A stretch of DNA of 9,201 nt from an uncultured Erysipelotrichaceae bacterium (GTDB taxonomy: Bacteria > Bacillota_I > Bacilli_A > RF39 > UBA660). The stretch lies in assembly GCA_902766875.1 (NCBI GenBank), contig CACXFI010000075.1, positions 1 through 9,201 of the forward strand. The letters run 5' to 3'. The notes beneath the pieces are model-generated. The model had not been told where the DNA came from. It did not search any database and was given only the letters and a program-made list of their open reading frames with translations. The stretch's first letter is position 1; every line of letters begins with the position of its first letter. A program made the position numbers and the translations under genes. Below are positions 1-6,530 of this stretch, one piece after another.

Positions 1-13
1 AATATAAGTAAAG

Positions 14-46
14 AAAAAGAATTAATATAAAGTATTAATTCTTTTT
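14..46 (-). terminator. Intrinsic terminator downstream of the broken zinc-ribbon gene
   Basis: A perfect 14-bp inverted repeat (14-27 with 33-46) encloses a 5-nt loop. On the minus strand the right arm ends in a run of T and continues TTCTTTTTCTTT, the usual shape of a Rho-independent terminator. It begins 5 bases past the stop codon at 52-54, so it closes the minus-strand unit that starts at 1883. The stem is mostly A-T. The plus-strand side also ends in CTTTTT, so the hairpin may act in both directions. Confidence 0.75.
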
Positions 47-51
47 AGTTG

Positions 52-353
52 TTAAACACTTTCTCTATTTATTACTATTGTTTCATTATTATCTTTAATT
101 CCTACTATTGACCAACTACCGCCAGCAGCTATTTTTTTAGCTGGATAATAATATATAAATAGCTTTTTAATATTTGATACTTTATCGACTTTAGTAATTA
201 CAAAATTTCTTGAATTTTGATAATTTATTTTTAAATATTCATTAATTTCTTCCCCCAAAAATTATTAGCCTTAGATGTTATAATATATTTACAGTGTTGG
301 CACTTATAATCATCAAATGTTTCACGATTACAATTAGGATATTTTATTAGAAT
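52..353 (-). pseudogene. Frameshifted zinc-ribbon protein gene
   Basis: A GGAG ribosome-binding site (364-361) sits 7 bases before ATT (353-351) where ATG is expected. From there the frame reads I-L-I-K-Y-P-N-C, then 12 residues, then C-Q-H-C. This resembles a small N-terminal zinc ribbon with two CxxC knuckles, except that the first Cys is Tyr (TAT for TGT). At 262-252 the frame meets T5G5. One extra T there would join it to the downstream frame, which gives 67 more residues after a TTG and ends in TAA at 52-54. As it stands the first frame stops at about 237. The downstream part is hydrophilic with a beta-like AAGGSWSIVGI stretch and is not recognised. It lies just after the membrane-protein gene and was probably cotranscribed with it. 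The lesions (start, Cys, frame) point to a decaying gene. Sequencing error could explain the single-base shift but hardly the other two. ATT is a rare but known start codon, so some expression cannot be excluded. Confidence 0.7.
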
Positions 354-380
354 TATATCACTCCATCATTTATTATATAA

Positions 381-1883
381 TTAATTTTTTATAGTCAAAA
401 CATTTTCAAATAAATATTTAAAATATTCATTAATTTCAGCGTCAGTTAAATAATTTGTTGTTTCTATAGTATATACATTATTGTCTACTTGAAAAGCAAA
501 TCCTACCATATCACTATATCCATTTGATTTTCTATAATCGTTATTTCTATCATAAACTGCTTTAATATTAAAATTATTATATGTGTAATCTTGAATTTCT
601 AAATCTTCTCCAAAATAACCTTTAGCTACTTTTTCTATATCACTGACACCTACATATTCAAATAATTGAATTCTATCAAGCCCATTTTTCCAATTTAAAT
701 CATACCATTGAAAAAAATTCACATTGTTTGTTGATGAAATATATGGAGCTAAAATTCTTGAATCATCACTTGTCCATAATCTTAATTTAATATTATTAGT
801 TTTAATTTCAAAATTATCACTTAATTTAATAGTGTCATTTTTTAAATCCACAAAATTATCATTTGGTCTTAATTTTGTCAAATATGCTTTTGTCTCACTA
901 TCATCAAGCATTGATATATTAACATTTTGTAAAAACTTATTTATAAATTCATCAATTTGTTTTTTGTCTAATTCACCATTTATTACAACATCAAAATTTA
1001 TATAATCACTATCAGCTTTATTAATGAAATAATCAATATATATATATGTTCTTTGACTTGACACTATTTTTGATATTTCCCAATTATTTTCTTGGTATAT
1101 GATTTCTGCAGTTTCATTTCTTTCCTTAGATGATTTCATCAAATGATTAAAACTTGGTATAATAGCATTAAAATTCATATTATTATCAAGAATATAAAAG
1201 TTAAATGGCGTATCACTAGTTCCATTTAAAGAACCAATCATCATGTTTGGGAAAAAGATTCCATCTTTATTAAATTCTATTTTTACAAAATATTCACAAG
1301 TTTTTGTAGCCCCACCACCATCAGTTATTCGGTAATACATTGTATAATTGTCTTGAAGTGGCATAGAAAAATTCCCACCTATACTAGTATCACTTTGGTT
1401 TAAAACTTGGAAAGTATATTTATTTATAAAATATTCTTGATTAGTCATATATGACATTGTTGCATTTTTTTCTTGCCAATATTTATTTTCAAAATCTACT
1501 TTATCATAGATTAAACTATATTTATCAGTAGAAAAAGATTCGTTTATATTTTTCTCTTTATTTAAACCACTATTATTATTTGAAAACAATTTACTACCAA
1601 AAACTATTCCAACGCCAACAACTGCTACTATAGCAACTATCCCTATGATTAAACCTAAGTTCATTTTCTTTGGGGGTTTGTTATTGAAACTTGTGTTATT
1701 AGCATTACCACTTTCAAATGTATTTGTAGGTTGTAGTGTAGGCTCTGACATTATTGGTTGCTCATAACTAGATATTGGCTGTTGATTAAAATTTTGATTA
1801 TTTAATGGTTGATTATTAGGTATTCCATTATTACCTTGTGTATTAAAATTATTTGGATTCAAGTTATTTTGTTCTTGATTCAT
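381..1883 (-). CDS. Q/N-rich single-pass membrane protein, function unknown
   Basis: The product is 500 residues, counted from ATG at 1883. Residues 1-70 are rich in Asn, Gln and Pro (low complexity, probably disordered). P-P-K-K-M follows, then one strongly hydrophobic helix at about 75-97 (LGLIIGIVAIVAVVGVGIVF). About 400 hydrophilic residues after it contain few Cys and many Asn, Tyr and Asp. By the positive-inside rule the Q/N-rich tail is cytoplasmic and the large C-terminal part is outside. No domain family or catalytic motif is recognised. A GTG three codons upstream (1892-1890) is an alternative start. AAAGGTAG lies a little far from the ATG and a little close to the GTG, so the exact start is uncertain. 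The broken zinc-ribbon gene follows with its ribosome-binding site 17 bases past the stop, so the two probably formed an operon. Confidence 0.85.
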   Translation of the reverse strand: MNQEQNNLNPNNFNTQGNNGIPNNQPLNNQNFNQQPISSYEQPIMSEPTLQPTNTFESGNANNTSFNNKPPKKMNLGLIIGIVAIVAVVGVGIVFGSKLFSNNNSGLNKEKNINESFSTDKYSLIYDKVDFENKYWQEKNATMSYMTNQEYFINKYTFQVLNQSDTSIGGNFSMPLQDNYTMYYRITDGGGATKTCEYFVKIEFNKDGIFFPNMMIGSLNGTSDTPFNFYILDNNMNFNAIIPSFNHLMKSSKERNETAEIIYQENNWEISKIVSSQRTYIYIDYFINKADSDYINFDVVINGELDKKQIDEFINKFLQNVNISMLDDSETKAYLTKLRPNDNFVDLKNDTIKLSDNFEIKTNNIKLRLWTSDDSRILAPYISSTNNVNFFQWYDLNWKNGLDRIQLFEYVGVSDIEKVAKGYFGEDLEIQDYTYNNFNIKAVYDRNNDYRKSNGYSDMVGFAFQVDNNVYTIETTNYLTDAEINEYFKYLFENVLTIKN

Positions 1884-1892
1884 CTTTATCAC

Positions 1893-2320
1893 GCTACCTT
1901 TTCATTACTATTTTAACACACTTTTTATTTTTTTAACACAAAAATACACAAAATTGTAAGAGAGTTTTAGGTACTCTACGATATATATGAGAAGGCGTTA
2001 GATATTAAAGACATAATACCATTAAAGATTGCTAGTAAAGAATTAGGTGCTCTACACTAAAATTAGTAATGGATATTACTTATCAAATAGCACTAAATTC
2101 ACCCATTTTTGTTTTTACAAAATCTATAAATTAGCCTCTAAAATATTTTAAAATAGGATTGTAAAAATATCATGAGGCCATATAATAATCCTTTTAAATA
2201 CTATTTTAAGACTTTCTATGATGTTTTATACACTAGAGTATATTAATGTATTATAATACTATCTTACAAATACACCTATTAGTAGAGATGAAATAGCAAA
2301 AATATGATACTATAAAAATT
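1893..2320. other. Intergenic stretch with no intact gene
   Basis: Apart from the repeats near its left end, this AT-rich stretch contains no long open frame with a ribosome-binding site. Two short plus-strand frames look protein-like. At 1971-2060 a 29-residue frame contains EKALDIKDIIPLKIASKELG, and at 2257-2307 a 16-residue frame reads YYLTNTPISRDEIAKI before a stop. Both lack starts and have stops just upstream, so they could be remnants of a decayed plus-strand gene. A 13-bp near-repeat, TTAGGTRCTCTAC, occurs at 1967-1979 and 2043-2055. Nothing here is assigned a function. Confidence 0.4.
1911..1940. repeat. Paired 10-bp direct repeats before the membrane-protein gene
   Basis: TTTTAACACA occurs twice without change, at 1911-1920 and 1931-1940, exactly 20 bp apart, so both copies lie on the same face of the helix. 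On the minus strand the nearer copy supplies TAAAAT, a plausible -10 element for the gene starting at 1883. No good -35 sits 17 bp upstream. The arrangement fits an operator or activator-binding pair over a weak promoter, but chance in such AT-rich DNA is possible. Confidence 0.35.
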
Positions 2321-2321
2321 A

Positions 2322-2355
2322 AAAATCTTGAAATCCCTAAGGAAATCAAGATTTT
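2322..2355 (-). terminator. Intrinsic terminator of tRNA-Ser
   Basis: A 10-bp inverted repeat (2322-2331 with 2346-2355, AAAATCTTGA on the minus strand) encloses a 14-nt loop that can pair a little further inside. On the minus strand it is followed by T-rich sequence (TTTTTAATTTTTA). It starts 11 bases past the tRNA 3' end, which suits release of a single-gene tRNA transcript. Confidence 0.8.
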
Positions 2356-2366
2356 AAAATCCGAAA

Positions 2367-2457
2367 TGGCGGAGTAGGAGAGATTTGAACTCTCGCACCA
2401 GTTTCCCAGTCTACACCCTTAGCAGGGGCGCCTCTTCAGCCTCTTGAGTACTACTCC
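2367..2457 (-). tRNA. tRNA-Ser (anticodon GCU)
   Basis: The minus strand folds as a class II tRNA of 91 nt with the 3' CCA encoded. The acceptor stem pairs GGAGTAG (2457-2451) with CTACTCC (2377-2371), followed by discriminator G and CCA. The D stem is CTC/GAG. The anticodon arm is CGCCC-CTGCTAA-GGGTG with anticodon GCT, which reads AGC and AGT. A long variable arm (ACTGG-GAAA-CTGGT), typical of serine tRNAs, comes before the T arm GAGAG-TTCAAAT-CTCTC. It has its own promoter and terminator and is not part of a tRNA cluster within this window. Confidence 0.97.
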
Positions 2458-2477
2458 ATAAAAAGCTTACAGTTTTA

Positions 2478-2506
2478 ATTTTAACTTATTTTTAGTTAAA
2501 AGTCAA
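2478..2506 (-). promoter_or_regulatory. Sigma-A-type promoter of tRNA-Ser
   Basis: On the minus strand TTGACT (2506-2501) is followed after exactly 17 bp by TAAAAT (2483-2478). This is close to the TTGACA/TATAAT consensus and gives a predicted start near 2471, about 14 bases before the mature tRNA 5' end. It lies between the hairpin that closes the fmt unit and the tRNA, so the tRNA need not depend on read-through. Confidence 0.8.
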
Positions 2507-2518
2507 TGCTTTTTCATA

Positions 2519-2559
2519 ATTAAAGAAGAAGATTAGTTGTTATTATCTTCTTCTTTAAT
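2519..2559 (-). terminator. Hairpin closing the fmt operon
   Basis: A perfect 15-bp inverted repeat (2519-2533 with 2545-2559, ATTAAAGAAGAAGAT on the minus strand) has an 11-nt loop containing most of the preceding gene's stop codon. The T-rich stretch lies mainly within the 3' arm (CTTCTTCTTTAATTAT), and the bases after it are less T-rich than in a classic terminator. It could terminate or simply protect the 3' end. Its position between the operon and the tRNA promoter supports termination. Confidence 0.6.
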
Positions 2560-3264
2560 ATTAGTATATATTATTTTAACATTGCAAGTATCTATATTGT
2601 CATTTTTTAGTAAATTAGTATAATCTATATCGATAGTTATTTTTTCTTCTTCAGTAGTAATATTTATAGTTATGTAATCTTCTGTTATGTTATCTGGTAA
2701 TAAATCTTTGATCATTACTTTATATGATGTTAATTCTACCCCACTACTATACTTTGTTGTATAATCTACTGTACCCTTTTCTATATATTCTTTAATACTT
2801 TTTATATTTAAATATTTATATGGTATTAGATCAAATATTTCTTTTTCTTCTACTACTTCATCATTGCTAGTATAAAATTCTCCATTATCTACAATTTTAT
2901 ATTCAGTATTATTGTCTAATTTTTTTATTGTAGTGGCATCATAGTTTTTATTTATTTCATAATCTTTTGCTGTAGTTGTTTCTTTATTTGTTATAGTTAC
3001 TTTAATATTAGCGTTATATTTTTCGTTGATACTTTTATATGTTAGAGTTTCGTTTTGTTTTTTTGTATCTAACTCTTTTTTAGTATAATTATAGCTATTA
3101 GTTTTTAACGAAGATACATTCACGAATATTATGACAATTAAAATAAATATACCATAGCTACTTAACTCTAATTTAGATCTATATTTTTTGCTTGTTTTAA
3201 TTTTTTTTATAAAAGAAAGATTTTTAAAATCTTCTTCTTTTACTTCTTCTTTTTTATCGTTCAT
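2533..3264 (-). CDS. Single-pass membrane protein of unknown function, coupled to fmt
   Basis: The product is 243 residues. A highly charged, Lys/Glu-rich N-terminal tail of about 35 residues is followed by one hydrophobic helix (about 36-53, SYGIFILIVIIFVNV). A hydrophilic C-terminal part of about 190 residues is rich in Thr, Lys, Asn and Glu and predicted to be extracytoplasmic. There is no Cys lipobox or signal-peptidase site, so it is probably a type II (N-in) anchored protein. No family is recognised. Its ATG overlaps the fmt stop in ATGA (3264-3261), a 4-base overlap typical of translational coupling, so it should be made along with formyltransferase. Nothing links it mechanistically to tRNA formylation. 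The context shows only shared expression. Confidence 0.85.
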   Translation of the reverse strand: MNDKKEEVKEEDFKNLSFIKKIKTSKKYRSKLELSSYGIFILIVIIFVNVSSLKTNSYNYTKKELDTKKQNETLTYKSINEKYNANIKVTITNKETTTAKDYEINKNYDATTIKKLDNNTEYKIVDNGEFYTSNDEVVEEKEIFDLIPYKYLNIKSIKEYIEKGTVDYTTKYSSGVELTSYKVMIKDLLPDNITEDYITINITTEEEKITIDIDYTNLLKNDNIDTCNVKIIYTNIKEEDNNN

Positions 3265-4199
3265 TTTAACACCTTACCTATTAATGCTTTTTTATCTTTA
3301 ATTCCATTTAGATATTCAGATATATCACATCTTTTCTTACCTTCTAATTTTATATTTGTTATAGCTAGTAATTTATCTTTAGTACTTATCATTATACTAT
3401 CTTTGGTTATATCTTCTATTGTTCCTGGGGCTTTTTTACTATCTTTGTTTATTATTTTAGATTCATATATTTTTAATCTTTTATTATCTAGAAAGCAATA
3501 AGCACCTGGTATGGAATTTAATCCTCTTACTTGATTTCTAATATTAATAGCACTATTATTAAAATCTATTTTTTCTTCAGATTTTTTAATATTCATGCCA
3601 TATGTAACTAGTGTTTCATCTTGTTTTATTCTTTTAGAGGTTTTATTGATAATACTAGGTAATGTTTCCATTAATAGGTCTCTTCCTAATAATGATAATT
3701 TTTTATAAACTATATCTAAATAGTCATCATCTTCTATTTTAATAGATTTTTGGCTTATAATATCACCAGCATCCATCTTACTAGACATGTACATAATTGT
3801 TATGCCTGTTTCTTTATCTCCATTTATGATAGCATGATGAATTGGAGCACCACCTCTTAATTTAGGAAGTAGTGATCCATGGACATTTATACATCCATAT
3901 TTAGGATAATTTAAAATACTATCAGGAATTATTTGACCATAGGCACATGTAATAATAATATCAGGATTATAATCTAGTATTTTTTGATATTCTTCTCTAA
4001 TATTAATTGGTTGAAAGACAGGAATATTATTCTTGATTGCTAATTCTTTTACTGGTGTATTTATAATATTTCCTTTTTTATCTTTTTCTTTATCTGGTTG
4101 GCTAACTACTAAAATAACATTATAATTATTTATTAAGCTTTCTAATATTGGTACTGCAAAACTTGGAGTACCCATAAATATAACTTTTATATTTTTCAT
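3261..4199 (-). CDS. fmt: Methionyl-tRNA formyltransferase
   Basis: This cytoplasmic enzyme moves a formyl group from 10-formyl-THF to Met-tRNAfMet, producing the initiator for bacterial translation. The 312-residue length is typical. The N-terminal formyltransferase domain starts FMGTPSFAVPIL and carries the catalytic triad seen in the family: Asn105 and His107 in INVHGSLLPKLRGGAP, and Asp143 in KMDAGD. The C-terminal tRNA-binding domain begins near KKSEEKIDF (about 206-213), followed by VRGLNSIPGAY. ATG at 4199 is chosen because the product then starts MKNIKVIFMG like the family, and AAAGAG lies 9 bases upstream. An in-frame extension to 4256 would run through the promoter. The usual partner def (peptide deformylase) is not adjacent. 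Instead a membrane-protein gene overlaps its 3' end by 4 bases. A strong promoter lies directly upstream. Confidence 0.96.
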   Translation of the reverse strand: MKNIKVIFMGTPSFAVPILESLINNYNVILVVSQPDKEKDKKGNIINTPVKELAIKNNIPVFQPINIREEYQKILDYNPDIIITCAYGQIIPDSILNYPKYGCINVHGSLLPKLRGGAPIHHAIINGDKETGITIMYMSSKMDAGDIISQKSIKIEDDDYLDIVYKKLSLLGRDLLMETLPSIINKTSKRIKQDETLVTYGMNIKKSEEKIDFNNSAINIRNQVRGLNSIPGAYCFLDNKRLKIYESKIINKDSKKAPGTIEDITKDSIMISTKDKLLAITNIKLEGKKRCDISEYLNGIKDKKALIGKVLK

Positions 4200-4217
4200 A
4201 TTAATCATCTCTTTGTA

Positions 4218-4246
4218 ATTATAACAAATAATATAATTAATGTAAA
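4218..4246 (-). promoter_or_regulatory. Sigma-A-type promoter of the fmt operon
   Basis: On the minus strand TTTACA (4246-4241) is separated by exactly 17 bp from a perfect TATAAT (4223-4218). The predicted start is near 4212, at the AAAGAG ribosome-binding site itself, so the untranslated leader would be only about 12 bases. The promoter lies in the 100-bp divergent gap shared with gerQ. Confidence 0.8.
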
Positions 4247-4263
4247 CTTTTTTCATAATTATT

Positions 4264-4283
4264 AATAATAATAAATATTATTA
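4264..4283. repeat. Palindrome in the fmt/gerQ divergent gap
   Basis: ATAATAATA-AA-TATTATTAT is a 9-bp perfect inverted repeat with a 2-base centre, lying a few bases before the gerQ ribosome-binding site (GGAG, 4288-4291). It is entirely A/T, so an RNA hairpin would be weak. A dimeric regulator site is possible, and so is chance in AT-rich DNA. Confidence 0.3.
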
Positions 4284-4299
4284 TATTGGAGATGATTTT

Positions 4300-4581
4300 A
4301 TGAATGATAATTTTTTTCCTAGTAAGAGTTTTAATATTGATAATATGATTACTAATAATGATTATCTTGAAGATGTTTTAAAATTAAATATAGGTAAAAA
4401 AGCTTCTTTTTATATTACTATACCTACATCTAATGAAAATAATGATAGAGTATTTGAAGGTATTTTGGAAAAAGTTGGTAAAAATTTTGTTGTTATTTCT
4501 AATCCTGTTGATGGGAAATGGTACTTTATTTTATTCCCATACTTAACTTTTATTATATTTGATGAAGCTATTAATTATTAA
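4300..4581 (+). CDS. gerQ: Short GerQ-type spore coat protein
   Basis: The product is 93 residues. The segment from about 22 to the end (YLEDVLKLNIGKKASFYITI, then RVFEGILEKVGKNFVVISNP, then a closing TFIIFDEAINY) matches the conserved core of GerQ as I recall it from Bacillus, which has the pattern Y-x-E-N-I-L-x-L-N-x-GK near its start and ends in V-T-F-D-E. In B. subtilis GerQ is a coat protein needed to place the cortex hydrolase CwlJ for germination, and it is crosslinked by transglutaminase through N-terminal lysines. Here the long N-terminal extension is missing, and only one Lys (residue 9) occurs before residue 28, so crosslinking may be reduced or absent. GGAG lies 8 bases before the ATG. 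Expression in the mother cell is expected by analogy. The nearby ung gene agrees with the B. subtilis neighbourhood. No clear promoter or terminator is seen. Confidence 0.85.
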   Translation: MNDNFFPSKSFNIDNMITNNDYLEDVLKLNIGKKASFYITIPTSNENNDRVFEGILEKVGKNFVVISNPVDGKWYFILFPYLTFIIFDEAINY

Positions 4582-4611
4582 TAAATATGTTATAGTGTAT
4601 AGGTTTTATTA

Positions 4612-4640
4612 TTTACAAATACCTACATTTTTGCTATAAT
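4612..4640 (+). promoter_or_regulatory. Sigma-A-type promoter of the LemA-family gene
   Basis: TTTACA (4612-4617), a 17-bp spacer and a perfect TATAAT (4635-4640) give a near-consensus vegetative promoter. The predicted start is near 4647, about 13 bases before the ATG and overlapping the AGGAAGTGG ribosome-binding site. The gene can therefore be expressed independently of gerQ upstream. Confidence 0.8.
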
Positions 4641-4659
4641 TATCGTAGGAAGTGGTTAG

Positions 4660-5211
4660 ATGGATATTTTAGTTGTAATACTACTGGTATTAGTTGTATT
4701 AATATGTGTTATATTTATATTTTACACTACTATTTATAATAAATTTCAAGATTATATTGTTAGAATTAATGAGGTGGAAGCATCTATTGATACTACTCTT
4801 AGAAATAAATATGACTTATTAAGTAGAAGTGTATCAATCATTAGAAGTAAAGATGAAGATGTAAAAAATGAATCTTTTGATGAAATTATTAAATTAAGAA
4901 GTAGGAAAATTAGTAATTTTGATTTGTATAGAAAATTAGTTAAAACTTATAATGAACTTCTTACTTATAAAGATAATAATGAAGAATTTGCTAAAAATGA
5001 AGAAATAATTAAAATAATTACTGATATTGAGAAATTAGATGATAGAGCCGATATAGAAATAACATACTATAATAAAAATATTTCTGAATATAATAAGCTT
5101 ATTACAAAGTTTCCTTATAAAATAATAGCTTTACTTAATAAATATAAAGATAAATTATATTTTGATAGAAAAGATATGTCTGATGAAGATTATGAAGACT
5201 TTAAATTATAA
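4660..5211 (+). CDS. LemA-family membrane protein
   Basis: The product is 183 residues. A hydrophobic N-terminal helix (about 3-24) is followed by YNKFQDYIVRINEVEASIDT (about 26-45) and a long helical region ending in DRADIEITYYNKNISEYNKL and then FPYKIIALL. This is the LemA layout: N-terminal anchor, a YN-x(n)-R-x-x-V/I-x-E-x-x-x-x-I-D-x-x-L motif, and a late YYN-x-x-V/I-x-x-YN segment before a short tail. The family's R-R-x-L motif near the second helix appears as RNKYDLL. Function is not settled in the family, but members are membrane-anchored helical bundles exposed outside. The usual TPM-domain partner protein is not next to it. The ribosome-binding site AGGAAGTGG precedes ATG at 4660. 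The stop lies in the shared terminator with ung. Confidence 0.85.
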   Translation: MDILVVILLVLVVLICVIFIFYTTIYNKFQDYIVRINEVEASIDTTLRNKYDLLSRSVSIIRSKDEDVKNESFDEIIKLRSRKISNFDLYRKLVKTYNELLTYKDNNEEFAKNEEIIKIITDIEKLDDRADIEITYYNKNISEYNKLITKFPYKIIALLNKYKDKLYFDRKDMSDEDYEDFKL

Positions 5212-5241
5212 ATAGATTGGATTAAATAGTCCAATCTATTT
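5210..5241. terminator. Shared bidirectional terminator between lemA and ung
   Basis: A perfect 12-bp inverted repeat (AAATAGATTGGA at 5210-5221 with its complement at 5230-5241) encloses an 8-nt loop. On the plus strand it is followed by CTTTTATATTG. On the minus strand the 3' arm ends in CTATTTATAATTT. The stop of the LemA-family gene (5209-5211) and that of ung (5224-5222) both lie in or at the hairpin, so one element ends two converging genes. Confidence 0.75.
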
Positions 5242-5890
5242 CTTTTATATTGTTTTCTTTTAAAAAATTGTTTGCTTTGGAAAATGGTTTACTACCAAAA
5301 AAGCCATAATTAGCAGAAAATGGTGAAGGATGAGCTGATTCTATTATTAAGTGCTTAGGATTAGTTATATATTTCTTTTTATTTCTTGCGAAATTACCCC
5401 ATAATATAAATACCACTGGTTCTTTTCTTTCATTTAACTTTTTTATAATAGCATCTGTATATTGTTCCCAACCAATATTTTTATGGGAAGCTGGTTTATC
5501 CTTTTCGACTGTTAAGACAGAATTTAATAGTAAGACTCCTTCTTTGGCCCAATTAGTTAAATCTCCATGATTAGGTGTAGGTATATGTAGATCATCATTT
5601 AACTCTTTATAAATATTTCTTAATGATGGTGGAAGAGTAATTCCGATATTTACAGAAAAGGATAATCCATTAGCTTCTCCTACTCCATGATAGGGATCTT
5701 GCCCTAATATTACTACTTTTACTTTATCATAATCTGTTAAAGATAGAGCTCTTAAGATATAGTTCTTTGGTGGAAATATATCTTTTTCTTTATATTCTTT
5801 ATTTATAAAATTTACAATACTCATAAAATATTCTTTATGATATTCTTCTTGTAAAATATTGTCCCAATTATTATTAGTCATTTTTATCAT
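5222..5890 (-). CDS. ung: Uracil-DNA glycosylase
   Basis: Family 1 UDG removes uracil from DNA in the first step of base excision repair. The 222-residue length is normal. Visible motifs are GQDPYHGVGEANGLSFSV (about 63-80) with the water-activating Asp65, the uracil-recognition stretch LLLNSVLTV (about 120-128, with its Asn), LWGNFA, and HPSPFSA (187-193) with catalytic His187. The start chosen is ATG at 5890, because AAAGGAA lies about 11 bases before it. ATG at 5881 is too far from that site, and TTG at 5899 too close. It overlaps the end of the preceding gene by 17 bases and is the last gene of a three-gene operon, read from the promoter near 7002. No damage is visible. Confidence 0.96.
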   Translation of the reverse strand: MIKMTNNNWDNILQEEYHKEYFMSIVNFINKEYKEKDIFPPKNYILRALSLTDYDKVKVVILGQDPYHGVGEANGLSFSVNIGITLPPSLRNIYKELNDDLHIPTPNHGDLTNWAKEGVLLLNSVLTVEKDKPASHKNIGWEQYTDAIIKKLNERKEPVVFILWGNFARNKKKYITNPKHLIIESAHPSPFSANYGFFGSKPFSKANNFLKENNIKEIDWTI

Positions 5891-6521
5891 AAATACCAAG
5901 TTCCTTTAAATTAGATAATATTATATCTATACTAGTATTAATAAATTGTTCAATATTATCCATATCAAATATCATTTTTTTATTTACTTTACTATTTTCT
6001 ATTATTTCTCCTATTTTATTTACTATTATATATAATTTATCCATAGGTATTTCTCTTATTATAGGTTTTATTTCTGGTATTTCATTATAAAATATTTTTA
6101 AATCTAAATTATATTTATCAATTAATTCCATATTTAAATTAGTATAATCATTATATAAATAATACATAAACATTTCACCGGTAGTTTTAACTTTAGTGCC
6201 ATCTAATTTAATAACATATTTTTCTTTATTTTCTATTTCAGTTATAAAATATTTAAACCATAAATAATCTACATATAAATGTATATAATAACCTAGGACA
6301 AAATCATCTTGTAAATAATCTTTATATCTTATTAAAAACCAATCTAATCTAGGTATTTCTAGAGGGTCATTATCTTCTATAAAATGACTTTTTATTTTAG
6401 TTTCACCAACTAATTTAGAAATATCAGGTGAAATTGTTCCTATTAATAATTTAGATTTATCTTTTTTAATTTTTTTGTTTATTTCGTTAGCGATAGCTAT
6501 ATGGATTAATGATGACGCCAT
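5874..6521 (-). CDS. Zinc-dependent phospholipase C-like (PF00882-type) protein
   Basis: The product is 215 residues with no signal peptide or membrane helix. The N-terminal part reads like the zinc-dependent phospholipase C / putative hydrolase family: His7 in SLIHIAIANEI, Asp33 in GTISPDISK, His46 in KSHF, and His81 and Asp85 in LGYYIHLYVDYLWF. These His/Asp residues are spaced as expected for metal ligands. This is family recognition by eye. Substrate and activity are unknown, and such small cytosolic Bacillota members need not act on phospholipids. The second half is lysine-, asparagine- and isoleucine-rich and unassigned. AGGAGGT lies 5 bases before ATG at 6521, the strongest ribosome-binding site in the window. 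The pilin-like gene ends 9 bases upstream, and the site overlaps that gene's stop. ung overlaps the 3' end, so the three are one transcription unit. Confidence 0.65.
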   Translation of the reverse strand: MASSLIHIAIANEINKKIKKDKSKLLIGTISPDISKLVGETKIKSHFIEDNDPLEIPRLDWFLIRYKDYLQDDFVLGYYIHLYVDYLWFKYFITEIENKEKYVIKLDGTKVKTTGEMFMYYLYNDYTNLNMELIDKYNLDLKIFYNEIPEIKPIIREIPMDKLYIIVNKIGEIIENSKVNKKMIFDMDNIEQFINTSIDIILSNLKELGIYDKND

Positions 6522-6530
6522 ATTTACCTC

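Noticed and set aside
52..258. A separate 68-residue protein starting at TTG (258)
   Set aside because: There is no ribosome-binding site before this TTG, and the frame joins the upstream zinc-ribbon frame with one added base. It is better read as the second half of a broken gene.
724..1005. Plus-strand open frame of 93 codons inside the Q/N-rich membrane-protein gene
   Set aside because: It is antisense to a 500-residue frame with good coding character, has no convincing ribosome-binding site, and its composition looks like a reverse-strand shadow of AT-rich coding sequence.
4200..4256. N-terminal extension of fmt to 4256
   Set aside because: It would place the promoter (4218-4246) inside the coding region and add 19 residues not found in the family. 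The ribosome-binding site fits ATG at 4199.
4229..4260. Possible mother-cell sigma-E promoter for gerQ (TAATATA with a later CATAATTA)
   Set aside because: The -35-like piece fits, but the -10-like piece is a poor match and lies about 18 bp away instead of 14-15. Too weak to call.
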